Of a stretch of 64,000 nt of DNA, positions 1 through 9,013 are shown piece by piece; position 1 is the stretch's first letter; every line of letters starts with the position of its first letter. The notes under the pieces are model-generated. The model had not been told where the DNA came from. It did no database searches and saw nothing but the letters and a program-made list of their open reading frames with translations. Source of the DNA: Bedellia somnulentella (Eukaryota; Arthropoda; Insecta; Lepidoptera; Bedelliidae); NCBI GenBank assembly GCA_963576735.1, contig OY755179.1:5642001-5706000 (forward strand). The letters are read 5' to 3'. The position numbers were made by a program, and so were the translations under genes.

Positions 1-81
1 CAAAATCACTTCACGTAATTTATAGACAATGGACACCCTCTAACGTAAAATAATTTTTGAATTTTAACACTTTCACAGCAA

Positions 82-281
82 AGCCGTTAACCCATTTCTT
101 CCCGTGGGTGTTCGTAAGAGGCAACAAAGGGTATTGGGGCTTTTTAAGTGATTTTTGGGCGATGCGGTTGGAGACCCATTACCAAAAACATTTACTTCAC
201 AATCTTTTTCCCACTCAATTTCCAAAAGCTCTGGCTACCCCTTCTAGAGATTTATAACCTTGAATATATATGTATGTATAT
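82..281 (+). repeat. Repeat A copy (A1), diverged
   Basis: It carries the family landmarks in order: CCATTTCTTCC, GTAAGAGGC, TTTTTGGGCGATGCGGTTGG, the A-rich CTGGCTACCCC block and a TATG-rich tail. The part between the CAATTTCC and CTGGCTACC blocks is shortened, so this is an old, internally deleted copy. Confidence 0.8.
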
Positions 282-564
282 AATTAAACTAGGTACTCCA
301 ATATACAGTATTCTTTTAAAGTATACCTTTTCTTCTCAATTTATACCAGATATTATGTTAACTGAAATATGTATAAATATGTATTGATTTCTAAGTCTAT
401 TTCCTGTCTGTACTATGTTTTATTATGTTGATGTATGTAGCAAAGTTTATCGGTCCGAAAACAAAGCATATTTATTTATTTATATTTATTTATATATTTA
501 ATAAATATGTATTGTTTTCTAGGTTTATTTCCTGCCTGTACTACTTGGCCAAGTATCAAAAAAT

Positions 565-985
565 TGGTGTAGAGCCGTGATTGTGCCCCTATATAAAGGA
601 AAGGGGTCACGCTAAGAAGCCAAAAACTACCGAGGTATTAGTCTACTTAGTGTTGTCGGCAAATTGTATGCGAAGGTTTAATAAATACAGATTCTGAAGA
701 AGGTTCTGATCGAAAGTGAGATGAAAGAATCGGATGAAAAAAATTGGGATGTTTAAGCAGGATATAGGAAGGGAATGGGATTTATGAATCAAATCTGCTC
801 CTTTAGGTGCATCACAGAGAAATTTTTGGCAAAACACCAAAAAATTTATTGCACCTTCATTGATTTGGAGAAGGCATATGATAGGCATAAGAAAGTATTT
901 GTGGGAGGTTTTGTCCTAGTTCGGTTTGGGGGGTCAACTTATACGTGAATTTGTTTCACTCTACGAGGATTCTAGTGACTGATTC
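565..985 (+). pseudogene. RTE-type LINE reverse transcriptase fragment, decayed
   Basis: Translating the plus strand gives pieces typical of an RTE-clade reverse transcriptase: VPLYKGKG, then NYRGISLLSVVGKLYAKV, then (near 863-892) CTFIDLEKAYDR, which holds the catalytic aspartate of RT motif A. Stop codons and frame changes interrupt it, for example a TAA directly after the VPLYKGKG segment, so it cannot encode an enzyme. No second catalytic motif (YADD-type) remains; the fragment ends where repeat A2 begins. The family assignment rests on recalled RTE sequences. Confidence 0.7.
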
Positions 986-1002
986 ATAATTGATGTCATG
1001 AT

Positions 1003-1202
1003 TGTAGTGCTGGCTTAGTATGTCTGTACTCCTTTCTACCCACCACGGGTGTCGTAAGAGGCGACTAAGGTATTGGGTGGTACTTTTAAGTGGTTTTTGG
1101 CAATACGGTTGGAGACGCAGTACCAACGAGAGTGGCTGAAGAGTTTCTAGCTCTGAAGCACTGACTACCCCTTTTTGGGATTCATGGCCGAAAGTATATG
1201 TC
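1003..1202 (+). repeat. Repeat A copy (A2), diverged
   Basis: Starts with TGTAGTGCTGGCTTAG and has GTCGTAAGAGGCGACTAAGG, GGTTGGAGACGC, CTGACTACCCC and AAAGTATATG in family order. The CCACTCAACTTCC block is missing. It directly follows the RTE remnant. Confidence 0.75.
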
Positions 1203-2070
1203 CTTTGTCTCTATATTTTTCGTATAGTTATCTGAATTCATAAATATGCTATAGAAACTATACAAAAAAAAAAAACAACATAAAACCATCACAACTGAGT
1301 AAAATTCAGGATGGGTGAAATGTGTCTTAGAATAAATTATATTTCTGAACATAAAAGGTGAAATAATAAACACTCAGAGAAATTGAAAAGCATTCTGTTA
1401 CACTCAATTTCATTTCAAAGAATGCTGTTTCGTTTCATTTCAAATGTTGCGGTAAATAAATTCTATTGCTATTTGATTTCTGAGCCGAGAACAGTTGGTT
1501 TAAGAACATATTATATACTGTTTTACAGACTTTTACTAAAGCCCTTTTTAAGATTGGCGTAAGCAGAGACTTTCGGTCGCCGTTTTAGATAATTCTGACA
1601 AATTATTATTTCTAACTTTACATTCCCAATACTCTTGATACATGCCCTTTTACCCTCCTTATGTTAGATCTTTTTTTTACTAAAAACGTTTTCAATCCAG
1701 TTTTAAAACGTCTTGTGGAGACTACAATACTACCCAAAGTGGCACTGTATACCTCTTTGTCCAGTTAACTTTTATCTCTCCGTGTTAAAGCTATTTTTCA
1801 CAATACAAAACAAACACCTTGAAAATTGTTTACTTAAGAAAAGTTTAAGATAAATTAAAATTTGACAACTCTCAGCTCCGTCGTTGCCAAAACAACAACC
1901 AAATAAAAACAATTAAATAAACCAGAGAAATAAAGATATTATCGACAAATTGCAGAAAATAACGAAAAGGAACTAAACAATGATAAATAGCCGCAGGCGA
2001 CTAACATAAAAGGAAATAAATAAAGATAAAACGGATTACCAATATCTACAGGTAAGGTTTTTATATATTA
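1203..2070. other. Unassigned AT-rich DNA
   Basis: No open frame longer than about 65 codons and no repeat that I recognise. A short stretch near 1550-1595 (GCAGAGACTTTCGGTCGCCG) resembles the RTE 3' coding end but is too short to assign. Confidence 0.5.
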
Positions 2071-2237
2071 TAGCTTTTAAGGGATTTATGGGCGATGCGG
2101 TTGGAGACCCATCACCAAAAACCTTTATTTTACCATCGTTTCCCCAATCAACTTTCCAAAAGTTGCTGAGGAATTTCGAAATCCTTAGCTCTGGCTACCC
2201 CTTCTAGGGATTTAAAGCCGTGAGTATATGTATGTTT
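2071..2237 (+). repeat. Repeat A copy (A3), 5' truncated
   Basis: Begins inside the element at CTTTTAAGGGATTTATGGGCG and runs to the GTGAGTATATGTATG tail. Loss of the 5' part with an intact 3' end is what LINE-style reverse transcription produces. Confidence 0.85.
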
Positions 2238-2506
2238 GTGTTGAAAAATTACTAAAAAATTTTTTTTTTGTTCAAAGTGCGCTTTTTGACCGACGGAGTT
2301 AAATGCGGTTGGCGCGGACAAAGTGATGATGTGACGTCACAGCCTCAGCCATTCGTCGCTCATGCTTGCGTACGCATGGAGTTTTTATAGTTTTGTTATA
2401 CAAAATGGCAAATAAATACTGTATTGTGCCTCAACACTGAGTGAACACTGACTTTCCAGTTAAAACACCACACAAACAACAACCACCGTAGATAAACCTT
2501 TTAGTT

Positions 2507-2546
2507 ATGGCATAGAATAGCACTACCCCTCTTCCAATGGGTGTAC
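2507..2546 (+). repeat. Repeat A copy (A4), left piece, split by the errantivirus
   Basis: ATAGAATAGCACTACCCC followed by GGGTGTAC is the 5' part of repeat A. The remainder resumes at 10825 on the far side of the retrotransposon, with GTAC repeated at both junctions (2543-2546 and 10825-10828). Confidence 0.85.
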
Positions 2547-2763
2547 TGTTAGCCCGGAAAATAAAACTCACTTTTTAAAAAAAGAAATATTAATTATTAC
2601 TGAAATAAATGAAAGGTAAATTTTGGACAACCGCACTCTTAAAGATCCAAATGAAGACTGACTGGGTGTAAGTAGGAACAATGACTGAAGGATGTAAATA
2701 TGCTGACTAGTGAGCTGCTATTAGGTGGGCAAGCAATAACCCTAACATATCCAGGGTATAACA
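2547..2763 (-). repeat. 3' LTR of the errantivirus
   Basis: 217 bp, matching 10608-10824 except at three sites. Read on the minus strand it starts TGTTATACCC and ends GGGCTAACA, the TG...CA rule of LTRs. It abuts the polypurine tract at 2764. Confidence 0.95.
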
Positions 2764-2775
2764 CCTCCCCCTTTA
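2764..2775 (-). other. Polypurine tract
   Basis: On the minus strand AAAGGGGGAGG lies directly upstream of the 3' LTR. This is the expected position and composition for the plus-strand primer of reverse transcription. Confidence 0.85.
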
Positions 2776-2812
2776 AGAAGAGGCTTTTGGGTTAAACTTC
2801 CAAAGTCTCGTA

Positions 2813-4681
2813 TTATATTTTACTTCTCAGTGGAGCTATTGAGCTAACATTTTCATGATTAGTGTCTGGTCTGTCTGTCATTTCTATAACTTCAGGGGTA
2901 GATAGAGTTATGGATTTTCTTTTACTGGTTCTTACTTTAAAAGGGTGGTTGTTCAATTTCTTAATAGACATTCTAATAACTAAGTACAGTAAATATAATA
3001 TTATTAAGTATAACATTACATGAATAAGGATTGAATAATGCGTCCCATACTCCACAATGTGGGGTTGTTTTTCCCTTTCAATTTTATTTAAATTATTTAA
3101 AATGGATGTTAGTTTATCTCCGGGTTTAAAATCATCTAAGTCTAAATTATGCAAATGAATAGGGGACACATTACCAATTACAGCATTAGCCATATTTAGG
3201 TTGCAACAAGTATCATTAATTAAATTAAAATCTGGAATATGATTAATTGGTGAGGTAATACGTAATGCATTATGTCTTGGTACAAATGTGGCACTATTAC
3301 AGTATCCAATACAATCTTTCGGAATGTTAATAATTCCTGTTCCTAAAATACTAACTTCATACAATTTGGAATTTTGACAGTCTATAGACACCTTTTGGGG
3401 GTCGGATTGTACATACAACCAATTGTTATTCGTAAGGGATTTCCATAAGTTCAATTTTCCATGTATAATTTTGGTTTCACACTGTAACGGTTTTTCACTT
3501 ATGACTTTAGCCAATAATTCACTTTCACAAATTGGTTTTGCATCGGTGGAATATACACTTTCGAGGTCACAAATAAAGTTTCCGGGGCTGACGGATTTGC
3601 AAACTCCTAGGTCGTCGAATGTACAGTAACGTGTTTTGTCTATGGTCATTGCTATATACTTATTATTTGGTATAATTAATGTAAATGAAATTGGTTCTTC
3701 AGGTTTATGGGGTACCGGAATAGCTAAATTATGAAATAATACATATTCTCTTACATTAACCAGTGGTACTTTTAAAATAAAGATTATCTTATTGTTCAAG
3801 TAAAAACAAACTATCCTAGAAATGCTTAAGATTAAATGTATTGAATTAATATCTAAACTTACAGGTAATTCTAAATCGCTAGACAAATGTCTGTAATTAT
3901 CGGCAAGCTCTTGGTACAACTGTCCTGGGGACAGTATGGCAGGATGAAGGATATCCTGGCTGCTAAACATAATGGCATTTGTGATGTCTTCCAATTGGAA
4001 GGACAAGGTTAAAATGGCTGTTTCTAGAATGCTAAATACTTCATTAACATTCGCAAGGATCTGTAGACCGTTAGTTAATTCATTAATTTCTTTTACATTA
4101 AGTGAGAGCTTGTCGATAGCTACGCCTAAATTATCCTCGTTTTCCTTAATTCTACGTAGACTTACATTATAAGATTTTAAAATAGAGGTAGTCACTAAGA
4201 TATTATTTTTCATTAGAGAAGCTAGACGTTTTTCGTTTCCTTGTAAGGATGTTATCGCTTCCTCATATTTTACACCATCATTTTCATCTAATGTACCAAA
4301 GATTTGTTTCATAGCCGTTCCAATAACACCCATCCAAGCGCCTCGCTTGACTCTGTTATCAACGAGATGTGAAATAGAAGAAAACTCTTTACTCATATCT
4401 TGGTATCGCGCTTCTAACGGCTGTAATGAACTATGACATTCTAGTTTAATTTGTATGATGTTGATTTCATTACAGAGGCGTTTTAAAATTATGATATTTG
4501 AATCAATATTAATTAAATGTGGTTTTATATGTGCAATGTCTACTGGAATTACTACTTGCAACTGAGCTTTATTAATTTTGAGTTTTCCTAAATAATCATA
4601 GAAGAGTCCCGAGCTTGTAGTTATCTGCTGAATGAAATTTCGCTGGGGTTCGCCCCATGTGGAACTGAAAACAATATACAT
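2813..4681 (-). CDS. env: Env fusion glycoprotein of the errantivirus
   Basis: 622 residues in one uninterrupted frame. It is related to the baculovirus F and insect errantivirus Env proteins, membrane glycoproteins that mediate virion-cell fusion (family knowledge). Visible features: residues 18-34 match the start of the F-type ectodomain (SSGLFYDYLGKL); a furin-type site RVKR at 110-113 is followed by a Gly-rich hydrophobic stretch GAWMGVIGTAMK, the expected fusion peptide; FGTLDEN follows near 128-134, a hallmark of the family; a single hydrophobic anchor lies at about 549-570, with a basic cytoplasmic tail of about 52 residues. The first 17 residues are not a convincing signal peptide, so the natural start may lie in an upstream spliced exon. 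In element order it follows pol by about 80 bp. No premature stop is seen. Confidence 0.9.
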   Translation of the reverse strand: MYIVFSSTWGEPQRNFIQQITTSSGLFYDYLGKLKINKAQLQVVIPVDIAHIKPHLINIDSNIIILKRLCNEINIIQIKLECHSSLQPLEARYQDMSKEFSSISHLVDNRVKRGAWMGVIGTAMKQIFGTLDENDGVKYEEAITSLQGNEKRLASLMKNNILVTTSILKSYNVSLRRIKENEDNLGVAIDKLSLNVKEINELTNGLQILANVNEVFSILETAILTLSFQLEDITNAIMFSSQDILHPAILSPGQLYQELADNYRHLSSDLELPVSLDINSIHLILSISRIVCFYLNNKIIFILKVPLVNVREYVLFHNLAIPVPHKPEEPISFTLIIPNNKYIAMTIDKTRYCTFDDLGVCKSVSPGNFICDLESVYSTDAKPICESELLAKVISEKPLQCETKIIHGKLNLWKSLTNNNWLYVQSDPQKVSIDCQNSKLYEVSILGTGIINIPKDCIGYCNSATFVPRHNALRITSPINHIPDFNLINDTCCNLNMANAVIGNVSPIHLHNLDLDDFKPGDKLTSILNNLNKIEREKQPHIVEYGTHYSILIHVMLYLIILYLLYLVIRMSIKKLNNHPFKVRTSKRKSITLSTPEVIEMTDRPDTNHENVSSIAPLRSKI

Positions 4682-4762
4682 ATTCGTAAAACTAAAGCAA
4701 GTATCTACTTATGTACTTTCTAACTAATAGTAACCTAGGATAATGTCTAAACTAAAGTATAA

Positions 4763-5386
4763 CTAACACTTATTCTTTATAACAGGGCTCCTGTTTGCTG
4801 CAACTAATGAATATTTATTTACAAGTATTTCGGCCAGTTTCACTTGATCAAAGTGATGTGTAACATGGCGTCTGTTAATAAGAAGAGTTAATGTATTATT
4901 ACCATTTATCTTGATGACTTTATAGGGGCCTTTCCACACTGGTGAAAGGGCTTTCCGCATTTTCAAATGATTTTTCAAGTAAACGTAGTCTCCTGTTTTG
5001 TATTTTATTGGGCGACTACGATTATCATAATAGGCTTTAGAGATTTCTTTTGATTTTCTTATGCTATCTAGGGCTTTATCTCTTGAATATTTAAGTCTAT
5101 TTTGGAGCATTCGAACATAATCGGGGTAAGTAGCACCAGGAGTCTCTTCATATATAGAATTTGGAATTACGGGCTTGCTTCCAAACATTAATTTGTAGGG
5201 CGTGTAATGCGTTGTAGCGTGAGTTGAAGTATTATAGGTAAGCATTGCGGTATATACATAACGAGGCCAATTCGTTTGGTCTTCGTTCACGAAGGATCTC
5301 AGATACTCTTTGAGCGTTGAGTGGCTTCGTTCCAAGGCACCCTGGGTTTGGGGATGATAAGGAGAGGACCAAAGATTTTTTATTTT
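4763..5386 (-). pseudogene. pol: Pol, distal part: integrase C-terminal region after the in-frame stop
   Basis: 207 codons in exactly the same frame as the upstream pol segment, separated from it only by the TAA at 5387-5389. It contains the YHPQTQGALERSH block, whose glutamate is the last residue of the integrase D-D-E triad, and then a GPY/F-type module (WKGPYKV) typical of Ty3/gypsy integrases. Because no initiation codon is needed in a polyprotein, this segment would be made only by stop readthrough. The stop therefore removes the catalytic glutamate and the DNA-binding C terminus from the product. Confidence 0.85.
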
Positions 5387-8300
5387 TTAGAATTTACAAG
5401 TTTCTTTGAATAGCTCTGAAGTAAAGTTACTGCCTTGGTCAGTAACAATAGTTTTTGGTATACCAAATATTGAAATATAATGTATCAGACATTCACTGGT
5501 TTCCTCAGCTGTTGTGCTACGGATTGGATAAGCGGAAGAGAATTTGGTGAGATCGTCCTGTACCGTTAAAATATATTTTAACTTTGCGGGGCCGGATTCC
5601 GGCAAAGGTCCAACAATATCTAATGAGATTCTTTGACAAGGTTCTGTTGAGGTACTGGTGATCTGCATAGGGGCACGGTTCGTTTTCCTAAGGGATTTAT
5701 TAAGTTGGCAATGAGTACACTTTTTAACAAAATTTTCGATGTCACTGCGCATATTCTTCCAATAAAATACTTCTTGAATTTTCTTAAGCATCCGACTACT
5801 ACCGAGATGACCGGCAATTGGAATATTGTGATTTTCTTTCAATATTTTGGGTATTTCTGACATAGAAGGATAGATTATCTTATCCCTATAAATATGGATA
5901 GTAATTTCGGAATGATTAAAGAGAAAGAGGATCATATTATATATTTTGATAAATTGGTGTGTATCAAAGGGATTCTTGAATTCTGTTATTGCGACATCGG
6001 TAATTGGATTGCCATCCATATTTATGACTAACTCATTCCTAAGATTTTTGAGACTATTATATATGTCCACGTAAGAGGATTTACTGAAGTGATGGACCTT
6101 AAAGAATAAGAAATAATACCTTTTATCAGCATGATTGAATGATATGAAGCTATGAAGAGTTTTTTCTCTGTTTATTATCATTTCAGATATGTCATGTGCA
6201 GAATCAAGAATATTCTGAACAAATGGATTGGATTCATCGAGATCGATAGAGGTGGGAATAATAATGATTTTGTGTTTTGATTTGGTTATATCTTCGTTAT
6301 GTTCAAGGATCTTAGTATTAAATGTATTATTTCCATTGGCCATTATTTTTAGAAACGCGGGGTAATCATCGTCAGGTAAGTTTAAACTTGGCGAGATACT
6401 TGGAGGTGGAATAAGCTCAACTGGATCAGATAATTGTTCTATTTCAGGTTCATTTTGGTTATTATTATTCTGACTACATTCGTCAGGATCAAAGGAAGGC
6501 GGTGATGTTAATAAATTCGCTAAGTCTTCTACTAATTCAGGAGTACTTGGAGGTTGAACTGGATTTACTGGATAACGCGACAAAGCGTCCGCATTAGTAT
6601 TCATTTTGCCCTTTTTGTATTTAATATCGTATTCGAATTCTTCTAGCTTTAACCGCCAGCGGATTAACCGTGAACCTGGATCTTTACATTTAAATAGCCA
6701 CTCAAGGGGTTTGTGGTCTGTTAAGACGGTGAAACGATGCCCATATATATAGGGTCTGAATGTTTTAGTGCCAAAGATCACAGCGAGGCATTCTTTCTCA
6801 GTAACGCTATAATTGCACTCTGCCCGGTTAAGGGTGCGGGAGGCGAAAGCTATTGGCCGGGCCTTCCCTATAGGACCCTGGGATAGTATTGCCGATATGG
6901 CGAAATTTGAGGCATCACAAGTTAAAAGGAAAGGTTGCGTAAAATCAGGATACGCTAAGATAGGGGCCGTAACAAGTTTGTCTTTGAGACGTTCAAAGGC
7001 GAGTTGTTGTTCGTTTTTCCAATCGAATGGAATATCCTTCTTGAGAAGGGAAGTTAGTGGTTTGGCGAGTTTCGCGAATTCGGGAATGAACCTTCGATAG
7101 TATGAAACTAAACCTAAAAAAGATTTTATGTCCTTTGGAGACTGAGGAGTTGGAAACTTAGATACAGATTCTGTCTTGTCAGGGTTTGGTTTTACACCGT
7201 CTTCACTAATTATGTGTCCTAGATACGCTACCTCCCTCCTAAGGAATTCACATTTCTCAGGTTGGAGCTTTAAGTTAAATTGACGAATTCTCTTAAAAAT
7301 GGCTTTCAGGTTATCGATGTGAGACGGAAGATCTGCTGAGTAAGTCACAATATCGTCGAGATAAACGAAGCAACGGGTTCCTTGTAATCCGGAAAGACAA
7401 GTATTCATTAACTTTTGAAACGTGGATGGCGCATTTTTAAGTCCAAACGGCATACGGTTGAAGTGATAGTGCCCCTGAGGTACGGAAAATGCTGTTTTAG
7501 CTTTATTTGCTTGAGAAATTAAGATTTGATGGAACCCGGACGTGAGATCAAGGGTACTAAAGTACCTACTTTTCCCTAATTGATCAAGAATTTCAGAAAT
7601 TTGTGGAATCGGGTAGGTTTCACCTATCGTTATATCATTAAGTTTTCTATAGTCAATGACTATGCGCCACTTACGTTGACCCTGGGAGTCCGTCTTTTTG
7701 GGAACTATCCAGATTGGTGAGCTCCAAGGTGAAGAGGAAGGTTCTATTATGTTTTGGTCAAGCATTTTGTTAATTTGCGTTTCGACTTCTTTTTTATGGA
7801 ATTCCGGAAATCTATACGACTTAGTGTGAATAGGAGTTTCGCTACTGGTTTTAATGTTGTGTTCAATAGCAGGCGTATAGGTAAGTTGGTCATTAGTTAA
7901 GCAAAAGATATCTGAAAATTGGGAGGTAAGTTCTACGAGAGCATCTTTTTCTTCGTCATTTAAATGACCCATTCTTAACGATTTAATTACTTCGTCAGTT
8001 CGTTTCGTAGTTTCAGAGTTGATTATATTTAAAGCCGGATAAGAGATTGAATGTATAGGTTCAACATGGAGATTTAAATTAGATTTAATATTTACATAGC
8101 GCTCAGATATATTAGCTATTGTAATGTTGACGCGTTTGTTTTCTTTTACCTTGACGATGCAATTAGAAATAAGAAGATCTTCAGAAATGTGTTGATCCGT
8201 AATTAAACCTTCTTCCAGATCTGTTTTCTGAATAGAACACTCAACCACTGCCTCAGTTCGAGGTGGAATAACAAAAAAGGGTTCGGTAAACAATAATTTC

Positions 8301-8968
8301 ATTTTAAGCTTACCTATCTTTAGAATGTCATGAGTATAATCTATTGTACACCCGAATTTGGTTAAGAAGTCCGTACCTATTATTCCGTCATAGGGCAGGT
8401 TAATATTTCGTACAACATGGAATTTGTGTGACAACAATTTGTTACCTTCAGCTTTTAGGTTTAATTGGAAATGTCCTATGGTGGAAGCAACGTCATTACC
8501 AGCGTCTATACCTTTCAACTTGATGATTTCTTTTACTAATTTCTGAGTGTGGATACTTGATTCCTTAAGTAGGCATATAGCGGAACCCGAGTCAACTAAT
8601 AGGGATAAGGGAATATCCGTGGCTTGAGTTTCTACAAGAACATGGGGTAAGAGTCTTTTAGTTATGTCGATATGTATTTCATATATTTCATGAGGATGAG
8701 CGAGAGTTTGGGGCTGGTTACCCTGTTCGTGGTTCGTAGATTGTGAGAGAGCGAGAGTTTGGGGCTGGTTACCCTGTCCGTGGCTCATAGAATTAGAGAG
8801 AGCGAGAGTTTGGGGCTGGTTACCCTGTTCATGGCTCATAGATTTAGAGAGAGCGAGAGTTTGGGGCTGGTTACCCTGTTCGTGGCTCGTAGATTTAGAA
8901 AGAGCGAGAGTTTGGGGCTGGTTACCCTGTTCGTGGCTCAGTGGTTTGGAGGGGGTGCCTAACTCCAT
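5387..8968 (-). CDS. pol: Pol polyprotein: protease, reverse transcriptase, RNase H, integrase N-terminal part
   Basis: 1193 codons counted from the first ATG; the frame is already open from 9013, where a -1 frameshift from gag would enter. Domains in order: five 17-residue repeats at about residues 11-90; aspartic protease with LLVDSGSA (DSG 126-128) and IIGTDFL; reverse transcriptase with FSTLDLTSGFHQ near 470-480 and the YLDD active site at 536-539; RNase H with TCDASN near 683-688, TDHKPLEW near 750 and NADALSR near 792; integrase H2C2 zinc motif (HLGSSRM ... CTHCQLNK); and the first two integrase aspartates in LDIVGPLP and VTDQGSNF. The frame then meets TAA at 5387-5389. It copies element RNA into DNA and integrates it; here the integrase is cut short. 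Confidence 0.93.
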   Translation of the reverse strand: MELGTPSKPLSHEQGNQPQTLALSKSTSHEQGNQPQTLALSKSMSHEQGNQPQTLALSNSMSHGQGNQPQTLALSQSTNHEQGNQPQTLAHPHEIYEIHIDITKRLLPHVLVETQATDIPLSLLVDSGSAICLLKESSIHTQKLVKEIIKLKGIDAGNDVASTIGHFQLNLKAEGNKLLSHKFHVVRNINLPYDGIIGTDFLTKFGCTIDYTHDILKIGKLKMKLLFTEPFFVIPPRTEAVVECSIQKTDLEEGLITDQHISEDLLISNCIVKVKENKRVNITIANISERYVNIKSNLNLHVEPIHSISYPALNIINSETTKRTDEVIKSLRMGHLNDEEKDALVELTSQFSDIFCLTNDQLTYTPAIEHNIKTSSETPIHTKSYRFPEFHKKEVETQINKMLDQNIIEPSSSPWSSPIWIVPKKTDSQGQRKWRIVIDYRKLNDITIGETYPIPQISEILDQLGKSRYFSTLDLTSGFHQILISQANKAKTAFSVPQGHYHFNRMPFGLKNAPSTFQKLMNTCLSGLQGTRCFVYLDDIVTYSADLPSHIDNLKAIFKRIRQFNLKLQPEKCEFLRREVAYLGHIISEDGVKPNPDKTESVSKFPTPQSPKDIKSFLGLVSYYRRFIPEFAKLAKPLTSLLKKDIPFDWKNEQQLAFERLKDKLVTAPILAYPDFTQPFLLTCDASNFAISAILSQGPIGKARPIAFASRTLNRAECNYSVTEKECLAVIFGTKTFRPYIYGHRFTVLTDHKPLEWLFKCKDPGSRLIRWRLKLEEFEYDIKYKKGKMNTNADALSRYPVNPVQPPSTPELVEDLANLLTSPPSFDPDECSQNNNNQNEPEIEQLSDPVELIPPPSISPSLNLPDDDYPAFLKIMANGNNTFNTKILEHNEDITKSKHKIIIIPTSIDLDESNPFVQNILDSAHDISEMIINREKTLHSFISFNHADKRYYFLFFKVHHFSKSSYVDIYNSLKNLRNELVINMDGNPITDVAITEFKNPFDTHQFIKIYNMILFLFNHSEITIHIYRDKIIYPSMSEIPKILKENHNIPIAGHLGSSRMLKKIQEVFYWKNMRSDIENFVKKCTHCQLNKSLRKTNRAPMQITSTSTEPCQRISLDIVGPLPESGPAKLKYILTVQDDLTKFSSAYPIRSTTAEETSECLIHYISIFGIPKTIVTDQGSNFTSELFKETCKF
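8700..8955 (-). repeat. 51-bp coding minisatellite at the start of pol
   Basis: The motif CGAGAGTTTGGGGCTGG recurs at 8701, 8752, 8803, 8854 and 8905, an exact 51-bp period. In the pol frame each unit encodes 17 residues of the form SHEQGNQPQTLALSKST. The units differ by a few substitutions. The array lies between the frameshift site and the protease, so it would form a flexible linker in Gag-Pol. Confidence 0.9.
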
Positions 8969-8973
8969 GTTTT

Positions 8974-9013
8974 GTCTCGAGCGGCACCGGGGCGAGACTC
9001 TTAAGAGTTTAAA
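8974..9013 (-). promoter_or_regulatory. Programmed -1 ribosomal frameshift signal between gag and pol
   Basis: On the minus strand the gag frame reads AAT TTA AAC TCT TAA. TTTAAAC (9013-9007) is a canonical X XXY YYZ slippery heptamer in the correct phase. After an 8-nt spacer comes a stem of GTCTCG (8998-8993) with CGAGAC (8979-8974) around a 13-nt loop. Slipping back one base at the heptamer enters the pol frame, which is open from 9013 because its upstream stop is at 9014-9016. Gag ends at 9001, so the two frames overlap by only 13 nt. Confidence 0.85.
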
